Shown: positions 1 through 5,799, numbered from the stretch's first letter. The stretch is 5,799 nucleotides of DNA from an uncultured Flavobacteriales bacterium (GCA_905479845.1 CAJQOB010000364.1:1-5799), one strand, 5' to 3'. Made by a program: numbers and translations. Notes: generated by a model from the letters alone, not told the origin.

Positions 1-26
1 CTGTTCAATTTGTTGTTAGTGTCCAT
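1..26 (-). CDS. Possible start of a leftward gene, cut by the window edge
   Basis: On the minus strand an ATG at 26-24 opens a frame reading MDTNNKLN with no stop before the edge. Only eight codons are visible, so no function can be given. A gene starting here would be divergent from the metalloprotease gene and would share the AT-rich region 27-226 with it. The inverted repeat at 30-58 lies directly upstream of this ATG. An open run of eight codons is common by chance, so the call rests mainly on the plausible ATG and the divergent layout. Confidence 0.3.
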
Positions 27-29
27 AAT

Positions 30-58
30 TATTTAACTGTTTGATTACCAGTTAAATA
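30..58. promoter_or_regulatory. Perfect 10-bp inverted repeat, candidate operator or leader hairpin
   Basis: TATTTAACTG (30-39) and CAGTTAAATA (49-58) are exact reverse complements separated by nine bases. The arm centres are 19 bp apart, roughly two helical turns, which suits a dimeric regulator. Related half-site-like words recur on the plus strand at 73-81 (CTGTTAAAC) and 157-165 (CTGTTAAAT). The repeat could be an operator in a divergent control region, or a hairpin in the leader of a leftward transcript. No regulator is encoded in the window. The structure is seen directly; the regulatory role is inferred. Confidence 0.4.
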
Positions 59-226
59 TAGTCATTTTCAAACTGTTAAACTATTGATTTTTAGTGAATT
101 ATTGAGGTGTTTATCAACAATAAAGTGTGAGTTTGCCCTGCTTGGTAGCTGAAACGCTGTTAAATTTTAATTCCCTATATTGTACATCCTAATCAATTCA
201 TGCCATGCTACGGTAAAACTAAAGTT

Positions 227-721
227 ATGTTTAGACACGAAGACATTCGCAATGTTGTAATTCTCGCATTGACATTGACATTAACAGCATTATACTCGAT
301 CAAGAGTTATGCTCAGAACCAAGGAATAGAATCGTACGACCTGAGTACTGAAATTGGTTTTTTAACTCAAGTAGAGTCCATTAACACTGATTTAATGAGT
401 TTGAATCTCAAAAAATCTGAAGTAGAATTATTTCAGTTGGATTATGCCATATTTAAGCAGGGTATATATGACTTAGTGCAGCGTACAGGAACTTCTCGTT
501 TTGAGTTACTCATACCAAATGGAACAGGCGAAAGAGAACGTTTTCAGTTTGAGGAAACTTCAGTGATGGAGTCTTTGTTGCAACAGAAATTCGCTTCCAT
601 TCGTACGTATACAGGTAAAAGTTTAGAATCGGGTTGTACTGCAAAAATGAGGACGAGCGACTCAGGTCTGAAATTGATGATATTTAACTCTGAATTCGTA
701 ACTTTCATAGAGCAGCTTTGA
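227..721 (+). CDS. Frameshifted 5' part of a T9SS reprolysin-like metalloprotease: signal peptide and propeptide
   Basis: This 164-residue frame is the N-terminal part of the secreted metalloprotease that continues at 718. Residues 1-29 form a Sec signal peptide: a charged start (MFRHEDIR), a hydrophobic core (VVILALTLTLTALY) and probable cleavage after SYA, before Gln. The rest resembles the propeptide of Bacteroidota reprolysin-like proteases, notably the stretch with VMESLLQQKF followed by SIRTYTGKS (about residues 110-132). A cysteine at 137 could contact zinc, but that is speculative. The frame closes at TGA 719-721, just where the family continues into the sequence encoded in the next frame. 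I prefer ATG 227 to ATG 200 because it leaves a normal short n-region before the hydrophobic core. ATG 200 would add nine residues (MPCYGKTKV). No clear Shine-Dalgarno site precedes either start. Alone it has no catalytic domain. Confidence 0.75.
   Translation: MFRHEDIRNVVILALTLTLTALYSIKSYAQNQGIESYDLSTEIGFLTQVESINTDLMSLNLKKSEVELFQLDYAIFKQGIYDLVQRTGTSRFELLIPNGTGERERFQFEETSVMESLLQQKFASIRTYTGKSLESGCTAKMRTSDSGLKLMIFNSEFVTFIEQL
694..721 (+). other. Frameshift junction inside the metalloprotease gene
   Basis: The upstream frame ends in FVTFIEQL and then TGA (719-721). The downstream frame is open only from 694, because TGA at 691-693 closes it upstream. Its meaningful protein starts at NSDPDTYALYRSDD. 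A -1 shift, or one missing base, in 694-721 would give a continuous ...FIEQLLNSDPDTYALY..., as expected for this family. The TTT run at 717-719 is a simple place for a lost T. Possible explanations are a real inactivating mutation, a sequencing or assembly error, or recoding. No canonical -1 slippery heptamer is visible. Confidence 0.75.
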
Positions 722-3700
722 ACAGCGATCCAGACACATATGCATTATATCGCTCAGATGATTTAGTAGATGAAACTCCACTCCGATGTGATTTTAGCGA
801 TCCACTTGATAAACAAGGAGCCTTGGAAATGGAAGCTCCTTTGCACTTCTCAAACGCTGAAATACACCAATATCGATTGGCCTTATCGGTAACGGGGGAG
901 TTTAGTGCTTTTTTCGGGGGCACATTGAATGCTAGCATGGTTCAAGTGATTGATATGGTGAACTTTGCCAATGCTTTGTACGAGAGGGATAATTCAATTA
1001 CGTTCGTTTTAGTGAATGACAACGATGATTTAATTTTTCTTGATAGTGCTACGGATCCTTTTGGCTCTAATGATTATTCAAACATAGGGGCGTTATTGAA
1101 CGAGAATCAAGTTACTTGTGACAGTTTGATTGGTCCTGTAAATTATGATGTTGGACACGTGTTCAGATTTGGAGGCGGAGGCGTTGCAGGGTTAGGCGTA
1201 GTTTGCGATGCTTTTTACAAATCCGGAGGCGTAACAGGAGCGGCTGGATCTAGCTTTTTTTATCATGCAACTGTGTTTTGTCATGAATTGGGGCACCAGT
1301 GTGGAGCCAATCACACATGGAGTAATTGCGCAGCCAGTCATAACCCAAATCACGGGTACGAACCCGGTAGTGGTATTACGATTATGGGCTACTCAGGTTT
1401 GTGTGGAAACTACGATATTGAGAATAGTGATGGCCTTGCTCAATTTCATGTTCATACGCAGATTCAGATCGAAAATTATTTGGCTGGTCAAAGTTGCGAA
1501 AATGTGATTTCAACGAATAACTCGGCTCCTGTAATAGATATGCCTGATGGTGACTTTTATATTCCATACAACACTCCGTTTGAGTTAGAGGCTTCCGCTA
1601 CGGACATAGATGGCGACTCTATTTATTATTGTTGGGAACAATTTGATCTAGGTCCTCCCACGCATCCGAGCTCGGCATTAGGAACTGCTCCGTTGTTTAG
1701 AACTTGGCCTATAACAGAATCAAATAAACGCATTTTTCCAAAGATTGATGACATCCTAAGTAACAGTAACACCTTAGGAGAGTTACTTCCTCAGTTCGGG
1801 CGGGAATTGAATTTTAGATTGACCACTAGAGATAATGCTTACGGTGGAGGAATTAGTTCGGAGTTAATTACTTTCCGAGCCACTGATAGTTCTGGAAATT
1901 TTAAAGTACTCGGTCCTAATTCAGGTCAAATATGGCATGCGGGAGATGTAGTGGAAGTGTACTGGGATGTTGCCAATTCAGATCAATATCCTGTGAACTG
2001 TCAAACTGTTGATATTTATTTATCAGAAGACGGAGGATATACGTTTCCACATTTAATAGCTTCTGACCGACTAAATAATGGATCTGCCGCGATAACGGTT
2101 CCAAACATTACCGGAAGCCTTAGGAGAATTAAAGTAAAAGCACATGACAATATTTTCTTCAATATTAATGAAGGAAATTTGACAATTGTTCCGCCTTCAG
2201 CTCCAGAATTTGTAATTACAGTTCATGATCCCGTTGACACACTTTGCAATGCTTTAGATGTTGGAGTGTTTGAGATCGAATTGGACAGTGTTCTTGGCTT
2301 TTCTGATAATGTAACTTTTTCATTGGTTAATCTTCCTTTTGGATTAGATTACAGTTTCAGTCAAAATAATATCCAGCCGTCGACCAACGTAACCTTAAAT
2401 GTTTGGGACACTGCAGTGATTCAAGCAGGAGATTATTCTTTTACGTTGTATGCTTTTGGAGGAGGAGTGGTAAAAAGCTTACCGCTTACCTTAAAGCTAA
2501 GAGATGGCTATAACAGTCAAGTCAGTTTAATATCCCCATTCAACGGTAGCACTGGAGTTGACACAATGGTTTTCCTAAATTGGAATTCCCTGCCTTTTGG
2601 TACTGATTACGAGGTGCAAGTTTCGAATTCACCAACTTTTGGTACCCTCTTGTACAACGATACGGTTGGTGTTAATTTCTTTGATCCTGTACCAAATTTG
2701 GTAATGGACAGCGTCTATTTTTGGAGAGTGCGCTCAGTCGATAATAACTGTGGTCATGGAGTTTGGTCACAAGTTTTTTCATTCCAGACGTCTAATTACA
2801 ATACTATCTGTGAGCAATATGATAGTAACGATATTCCTGTTCCAATTACTGGTGCCGGAAATGGATTGCAATTTTCAGAGATAGATGTTGCCGCAAATTA
2901 TAATGTTTCTGATGTGCAAGTGAAAAATTTAGTTGGAGAACACACTTGGATGGGTGATTTAACTTTTTCACTTCACGCACCCAACGGAGATTCCACAATA
3001 TTATTTAGCAATATATGTGGCGAAATGGATAATTTTGACCTTTCCTTAAGCGATAATTCTCAACTAAATACGATACCATGTCCTCCAACTACAGGATTGA
3101 ATTATCTCCCTTCAGATGCTTTTTCGACCTTTCAAGGGACTTCCTCTACAGGAACATGGAAGCTGAGAATAGAAGATAACCATCCCGCAGATGATGGTGT
3201 GTTGCAAAACTGGAGCTTAATTCTGTGCCAAATTTCTATTCTAGAAACACCTTCTCATAATTCAAGTTTCGCGCAAATCGATTTTAATCAGAATTTTACG
3301 TTCAATTCGAGTCATATATCGGGTGATTGTGGGAATGGTGTGACGCCAAATTTCATGGTAACCGCAGTCCCAGAAGAAGGTAGTCTTGTATTGAATGGAT
3401 CCGTTTTAAATGTCGGTGATATTTTTACTCAATCCGATGTCAATACAGGGGCGCTAACCTATAATCATACGTCCAACTCTACAACGGGCATAGATGGTTT
3501 CGAATATGTTATGCTGTGTTTAGGAGGTATTTACCAAGGAGGACTTTACTTCCCAATATTAATAAACCAGACAGCTAGTTTATTTGAACTTTCTGGCACA
3601 ATGAATGAATGGGTAGTTTATCCAAATCCAACAAACGGCTTATTTACGATTAATTTCAATTCTAATGTCGACAATGATTTTGGCTATTATCTGTTTGACG

Positions 3701-3852
3701 TTTGTGGTAAGGTCGTGCAATCAGGGAGCTTTCAAGCGCACAACAATAACTCTTTTGATTTAAGGCATCTTGCTGAAGGTCTTTATCATATAAGCATAGT
3801 TACACAAGGCAACGAATTTTCTGGTAGTCAAAAGCTAATATTGAATAAATAG
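718..3852 (+). CDS. Reprolysin-like zinc metalloprotease with P-domain and T9SS sorting domain (3' part of split gene)
   Basis: This 1044-residue frame is the main body of a secreted metzincin protease. The catalytic domain covers about residues 40-260. Its zinc motif HELGHQCGANH is at 189-199, with zinc ligands H189, H193 and H199 and general base E190. The Met-turn GITIMGYS has its methionine at 223. A linker follows, then a beta-rich Ig-like module at about 395-490, with EVYWDVA and the DGGYTFP segment typical of these proteases. Next come a further beta-rich segment, an FN3-like domain at about 599-693, a proprotein-convertase P-domain at about 698-837 (HTWMGDLTFSL to WKLRIEDN), and a cadherin-like module at about 838-955. 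The C-terminus at about 960-1044 is a type A T9SS sorting domain, with YPNPTNGLFTI from 968 and ending KLILNK. The export signal lies in the preceding frame (227-721). TTG 718 overlaps that frame's stop, but it is probably not a true start: a product from it would lack the signal peptide and propeptide. The T9SS location is outer surface or secreted. Confidence 0.9.
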   Translation: MNSDPDTYALYRSDDLVDETPLRCDFSDPLDKQGALEMEAPLHFSNAEIHQYRLALSVTGEFSAFFGGTLNASMVQVIDMVNFANALYERDNSITFVLVNDNDDLIFLDSATDPFGSNDYSNIGALLNENQVTCDSLIGPVNYDVGHVFRFGGGGVAGLGVVCDAFYKSGGVTGAAGSSFFYHATVFCHELGHQCGANHTWSNCAASHNPNHGYEPGSGITIMGYSGLCGNYDIENSDGLAQFHVHTQIQIENYLAGQSCENVISTNNSAPVIDMPDGDFYIPYNTPFELEASATDIDGDSIYYCWEQFDLGPPTHPSSALGTAPLFRTWPITESNKRIFPKIDDILSNSNTLGELLPQFGRELNFRLTTRDNAYGGGISSELITFRATDSSGNFKVLGPNSGQIWHAGDVVEVYWDVANSDQYPVNCQTVDIYLSEDGGYTFPHLIASDRLNNGSAAITVPNITGSLRRIKVKAHDNIFFNINEGNLTIVPPSAPEFVITVHDPVDTLCNALDVGVFEIELDSVLGFSDNVTFSLVNLPFGLDYSFSQNNIQPSTNVTLNVWDTAVIQAGDYSFTLYAFGGGVVKSLPLTLKLRDGYNSQVSLISPFNGSTGVDTMVFLNWNSLPFGTDYEVQVSNSPTFGTLLYNDTVGVNFFDPVPNLVMDSVYFWRVRSVDNNCGHGVWSQVFSFQTSNYNTICEQYDSNDIPVPITGAGNGLQFSEIDVAANYNVSDVQVKNLVGEHTWMGDLTFSLHAPNGDSTILFSNICGEMDNFDLSLSDNSQLNTIPCPPTTGLNYLPSDAFSTFQGTSSTGTWKLRIEDNHPADDGVLQNWSLILCQISILETPSHNSSFAQIDFNQNFTFNSSHISGDCGNGVTPNFMVTAVPEEGSLVLNGSVLNVGDIFTQSDVNTGALTYNHTSNSTTGIDGFEYVMLCLGGIYQGGLYFPILINQTASLFELSGTMNEWVVYPNPTNGLFTINFNSNVDNDFGYYLFDVCGKVVQSGSFQAHNNNSFDLRHLAEGLYHISIVTQGNEFSGSQKLILNK

Positions 3853-3876
3853 CGAAGTTCATCGACCTGTAGTACG

Positions 3877-4001
3877 GAGGGTTGATAATCCCTCGACCAC
3901 TGTCAAATAAGGATTTGGCGGGTCTCGGTCTTCGCCTCATTTTAGTCAAATGAGCCTCTTCCATTCTGCCTTAGGATGTAAACTGAATCAGTTATGCATC
4001 C
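3877..4001. repeat. Cluster of four short hairpins downstream of the protease gene
   Basis: Four inverted repeats lie within 125 bases. They are GAGGG/CCCTC (3877-3881 with 3890-3894), GGCG/CGCC (3917-3920 with 3933-3936), CTCATTT/AAATGAG (3936-3942 with 3948-3954), and GGATG-AACTG/CAGTT-CATCC (3974-3985 with 3989-4001, with a small internal loop). None is followed by a proper T-run, so none is a convincing intrinsic terminator, although one may end the protease transcript. Alternatives are a REP- or MITE-like palindromic element, or a structured RNA leading into the small ORF at 4017. The pairings are seen directly; their role is unknown. Confidence 0.4.
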
Positions 4002-4016
4002 TTCTCACGATTCAAA

Positions 4017-4130
4017 ATGAAAGAAATAATTGTCACAAAAGCTGAGCTCAATCTAAAAAAGGAAATAGAGCGACAATTCCTTTACAATAAATGCACTGTT
4101 GACAGATTGGATCGTATTCTTGCAAGGTGA
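4017..4130 (+). CDS. Possible 37-residue small protein of unknown function
   Basis: An ATG at 4017 after an A-rich stretch opens a 37-codon frame ending at TGA 4128-4130. It starts MKEIIVTKAELNLKKEIERQ and ends with the sequence CTVDRLDRILAR. The product is charged, mainly lysine, arginine, glutamate and aspartate, and probably helical, with no signal peptide or membrane segment. I do not recognise it. It lies between the hairpin cluster and the tRNA-like remnant, so it may be a real small protein, the surviving start of a decayed gene, or chance. No continuation was found in the neighbouring frame just past the stop. Confidence 0.3.
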   Translation: MKEIIVTKAELNLKKEIERQFLYNKCTVDRLDRILAR

Positions 4131-4225
4131 AATTAATCAGGTAACAGTTAATTTATTCAATTACAATCTAGTCCATAGATTCTAACTGTGATTGTAGCTT
4201 ATACAGGTTCTCCAATTCTTGGATT

Positions 4226-4258
4226 ACGGGGTTCGATAACAGTCCCGTTCTCTCCGCA
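4226..4258 (+). pseudogene. tRNA-Ser-like 3' end fragment (degenerate)
   Basis: The sequence resembles the 3' end of a tRNA. It has a T-loop word GGTTCGA (4230-4236), a possible T-stem ACGGG/CCCGT (4226-4230 with 4244-4248), a seven-base acceptor-like strand TCTCTCC (4249-4255), a discriminator-like G (4256), then CA. A TCTCTCC strand with G73 fits tRNA-Ser. The loop between the stem arms is 13 bases instead of seven, and no matching GGAGAGA 5' strand lies in the preceding 100 bases. It is therefore not a functional tRNA. A strong terminator follows immediately, as after many real tRNA genes. It could be a remnant from integration or recombination at a tRNA, or a coincidental resemblance. Confidence 0.35.
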
Positions 4259-4288
4259 AAAAGCTGGACCGAAAGGTCTGGCTTTTTT
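4258..4288 (+). terminator. Rho-independent terminator with GAAA tetraloop
   Basis: AAAAAGC (4258-4264) pairs with GCTTTTT (4281-4287), and GACC (4267-4270) pairs with GGTC (4275-4278) around a GAAA loop (4271-4274). A TG/TG internal mismatch separates the two helices, and six T residues (4283-4288) follow. TCTCTC (4250-4255 region) and GAGAGA (4294-4299) could extend the pairing outward. The A-run on the left makes it potentially bidirectional. It would end transcription coming through 3853-4257. It also lies inside the extended open frame upstream of the methyltransferase, which argues that the methyltransferase starts after it. Confidence 0.75.
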
Positions 4289-4330
4289 CGTTAGAGAGAG
4301 TTGGATGAGAACCTTGGTTCGACTCGTGGA

Positions 4331-4363
4331 GGTGCGACGAAAGCACCCATTAATCGAATTAAT
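4331..4363. repeat. Hairpin and palindrome just upstream of the methyltransferase
   Basis: GGTGC (4331-4335) and GCACC (4343-4347) form a five-bp stem with a seven-base loop. Two ATTAAT copies (4349-4354 and 4358-4363), each self-complementary, flank CGA. A second tRNA-like word, GGTTCGA, occurs at 4316-4322. These could be leader structure or an operator for the gene starting at 4380, or more of the tRNA-derived debris seen upstream. There is no T-run, so it is not a clear terminator. Confidence 0.3.
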
Positions 4364-4379
4364 CGTACCTTTCCTCCTA

Positions 4380-4970
4380 GTGAACAAAGAAGATAAATCG
4401 AAAATAAATCGTGATGACAATGCATTTGAAAACGCTTTAAGAAAGTCGGTTCAAGGGCATTCCTATATTCATTGGACACCAGTTGAGGTAATCATGGCCG
4501 CAGTCGACTGGCTGGGAACGGAAAGCAGTAATAATATTCTCGATATTGGCTCTGGAGTGGGCAAATTCTGCCTCATCGGTGCCATGAATAGTCGAGCGCA
4601 CTTTATTGGAGTGGAAACAAGAGAAGACCTTGTTGAGCAAGCGATTGACTTGAAGAAAGAACTCAAATTGAGCAACGCGAACTTCATTCACTCCGACATC
4701 ATCAATATTGATTTCAAGGACTACACCTCATTCTATTTTTACAATCCATTTTGCGAATACATGGCACTTTCGGGAGGAATCGACGACAGGATTAAGTTCG
4801 ACGAAGAAGCATTCTACAAATACCAAGATTACGTCGCAGAGCAATTAAAAAAGACGCCAAAAGGAACTAAACTCGTCAAGTACTGCTCTCCAGATTTTGA
4901 CATCTCTACAAATTTCGACCTAACCGACATGTACTTCGAAGGTCAACTCCAACTCTGGATCAGAAGGTAA
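4380..4970 (+). CDS. Class I SAM-dependent methyltransferase
   Basis: This 196-residue protein has the Rossmann-fold methyltransferase signature. An HWTPVEV segment lies near the N-terminus. Motif I, ILDIGSGVGKFCLIGA, starts at residue 53 and includes D55, G57, G59 and G61 for SAM binding. The acidic end of strand beta 2 is E79 in GVETRED. Motif III is FIHSDIINIDF with D106. Motif IV is FYFYNPF with N122-P123-F124. It ends in LQLWIRR. The substrate cannot be read from the sequence; the NPF motif does not by itself prove DNA, RNA or protein methylation. I chose GTG 4380 because the residues from NKEDKSK onward look like a normal start and those before it do not. ATG 4305 would add 25 residues. 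ATG 4188 is unlikely because its reading passes through the tRNA-like fragment and terminator. No Shine-Dalgarno site is clear at GTG 4380; a weak GAGAG lies before ATG 4305. It looks monocistronic. Family confidence is high, start confidence moderate. Confidence 0.8.
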   Translation: MNKEDKSKINRDDNAFENALRKSVQGHSYIHWTPVEVIMAAVDWLGTESSNNILDIGSGVGKFCLIGAMNSRAHFIGVETREDLVEQAIDLKKELKLSNANFIHSDIINIDFKDYTSFYFYNPFCEYMALSGGIDDRIKFDEEAFYKYQDYVAEQLKKTPKGTKLVKYCSPDFDISTNFDLTDMYFEGQLQLWIRR

Positions 4971-5418
4971 TCCCCAACACCACCTGTAAAATCCTACATC
5001 GTGAGGGTAGAGGTGCTCGAAGCCCGAACTCCATCCGGGTCCAACAATTCCCCTCATACAAACTACGTCATCGGATAATCGGAACATCCAAAAGCGCAGC
5101 GATCTGACAATCCAACCAATCCAAAAGGCAAAGCCACGTCCAACTCAACCCCGTTAACTCAATAAATCCAATCGAACACTCAATGTCACCCTTCTGATCA
5201 AAAGCAAACTGCTATATTCGTTCAGGATAAAGAATAATTCTAGGAAATTAAACGACTTGCTACATTCTAAACCAGAAATAGGCAGGAACACATCAATGTA
5301 GCTTGGAGCGCATTCCTAAGAACATTCTCACCCAACTTTGATTCAATCTTTGGAGTACTTCGTATTCTGCATGGAAAAATAGATGAAAAACAATCGTAAT
5401 CTATCTATTCATACATGA
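4971..5418. other. Gene-free intergenic stretch
   Basis: I see no convincing gene on either strand. The first 230 bases are rich in C and A and poor in G on the plus strand; the remainder is AT-rich. A perfect eight-bp inverted repeat, GCTACATT (5259-5266) and AATGTAGC (5295-5302), has a 28-base loop and could be chance. A weak CCCG/CGGG hairpin lies near 5023-5039 but has no T-run, so no clear terminator for the methyltransferase was found. Minus-strand frames stay open for about 40 codons in places but lack starts. Confidence 0.5.
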
Positions 5419-5446
5419 TTGAGTGAAAGAAATTTTATTATTTTTG
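5419..5446 (+). promoter_or_regulatory. Bacteroidota-type promoter for the ExbB-like gene
   Basis: TTG at 5419-5421 is followed after 17 bases by TATTTTTG at 5439-5446, an exact match to the -7 consensus TAnnTTTG used by the primary sigma factor of Bacteroidota. The spacing is at the short end of the range reported for Flavobacterium. Transcription would start near 5452, giving a leader of about 40 bases before ATG 5491. The leader is AT-rich, without a Shine-Dalgarno site, as is common in this phylum. Confidence 0.6.
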
Positions 5447-5490
5447 GCTAAATTAAAACTTAGAATTCGATTAAATTAATCTTTTAGAAC

Positions 5491-5799
5491 ATGAAAAAAG
5501 TATTTAGTTCTTTGGTGATTGCAGCAGCAATGACTTTTGGTTTCTCAAATTTTGCAACTGCGGAGGAAGAAGCAGTTAATCCTGAAGCAGGGCAAGAACT
5601 TGTAGAAGGAGCAGAAACTGATCCAGCGGCAGAAGCTGCAGACGCAGACAAGGTTGTTGAAGACGCAGCAGGTGAAGGTGAAACTTTAGCAACAGAAGAA
5701 GAAGGTAAAAAAGAAGAGCTTGGGTTTGTTCAAGCCTTGAAACAAAAATTCATCGAAGGCGATCCATTCTGGATGACGCTTCCATTGATTTGTTTGATT
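5491..5799 (+). CDS. MotA/TolQ/ExbB-family proton channel protein, N-terminal part
   Basis: The frame opens at ATG 5491 and stays open for 103 codons to the window edge, so the gene is truncated on the right. Residues 1-24 form a signal peptide: MKKVF, then a hydrophobic core, then cleavage after ATA. Residues 25-75 are a low-complexity acidic segment rich in Glu and Ala. It is followed by ELGFVQALKQKFIEGDPFWM and the start of a transmembrane helix, TLPLICLI. The motif LKQKFIEGDPFWMTLPLICLI matches the region just before the first conserved helix of Bacteroidota ExbB/TolQ-like proteins. These form inner-membrane proton channels, with ExbD/TolR partners, that power TonB-dependent transport or envelope maintenance. 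The diagnostic later helices lie outside the window, so ExbB and TolQ cannot be told apart. Partner genes would be expected downstream. It has its own promoter at 5419-5446. Confidence 0.8.
   Translation, partial: MKKVFSSLVIAAAMTFGFSNFATAEEEAVNPEAGQELVEGAETDPAAEAADADKVVEDAAGEGETLATEEEGKKEELGFVQALKQKFIEGDPFWMTLPLICLI

Noticed and set aside
102..168. Promoter for the metalloprotease gene
   Set aside because: Two near-matches to TAnnTTTG compete: TGAGTTTG (128-135) with TTG 102-104 at 23 bases, and TAAATTTT (161-168) with TTG 142-144 at 16 bases. Neither is good enough to call.
716..722. CTT TGA at the protease break, resembling the release factor 2 (prfB) +1 programmed frameshift site
   Set aside because: A +1 shift here leads into a frame that stops within about 15 codons. 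The catalytic domain needs a -1 shift, and there is no Shine-Dalgarno-like stimulator or -1 slippery heptamer.
705..938. A 77-codon minus-strand frame opposite the protease start
   Set aside because: It lies antisense to a well-supported catalytic region and has no recognisable features.
4162..4196. Seven-bp inverted repeat TACAATC/GATTGTA
   Set aside because: The arms are short, the spacer is 21 bases and the sequence is AT-rich, so chance is the simplest explanation.
4188..4379. N-terminal extension of the methyltransferase from ATG 4188
   Set aside because: It would be translated through the tRNA-like fragment and an intrinsic terminator, and its residues do not resemble the family's N-terminus.
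4199..4691. Several minus-strand open frames opposite the methyltransferase
   Set aside because: They are overlapping shadows of the real gene and show no recognisable domain.
5259..5302. Eight-bp inverted repeat GCTACATT/AATGTAGC as a terminator or transposon end
   Set aside because: The loop is 28 bases, there is no T-run, no transposase and no target duplication; a repeat of this size is not rare by chance in this stretch.
1..5799. CRISPR array, insertion sequence or phage genes
   Set aside because: No regularly spaced direct repeats, transposase, integrase or phage structural genes were seen.

Overview
The window looks like a piece of a Bacteroidota chromosome, probably Flavobacteriales. 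The clues are an AT-rich composition, a protein with a type IX secretion (T9SS) C-terminal sorting domain, a perfect Bacteroidota-type promoter (TTG-N17-TAnnTTTG), few Shine-Dalgarno sites, and an ExbB/TolQ-type protein with a long acidic N-terminus. The genus cannot be fixed from the sequence alone.

Layout. Positions 1-26 may hold the first codons of a leftward gene. The AT-rich intergenic stretch that follows carries a perfect 10-bp inverted repeat (30-58), a candidate operator. Positions 227-3852 are one large secreted metalloprotease gene broken by a -1 frame change near 694-721. The 5' piece has the signal peptide and propeptide. The 3' piece has the reprolysin-like zinc catalytic domain, Ig/FN3-like modules, a P-domain, a cadherin-like module and the T9SS signal. 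Positions 3853-4379 hold no large gene. They contain four hairpins, a possible 37-aa ORF (4017-4130), a tRNA-Ser-like 3' end lacking its 5' half, and a clear intrinsic terminator (4258-4288). Positions 4380-4970 encode a class I SAM-dependent methyltransferase. Positions 4971-5418 appear non-coding. A good promoter at 5419-5446 precedes the start of a MotA/TolQ/ExbB-family proton-channel gene that runs off the right edge.

The genes do not form an obvious operon or pathway. The protease would use Sec export and then T9SS. The ExbB-like protein would work in the inner membrane, energising outer-membrane transport or envelope integrity. The methyltransferase has no visible functional link to either. 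I found no convincing new system. The points most worth checking are the frameshift in the protease, the tRNA-like remnant with its terminator, the hairpin cluster with the adjacent micro-ORF, and the inverted repeat at the left end.
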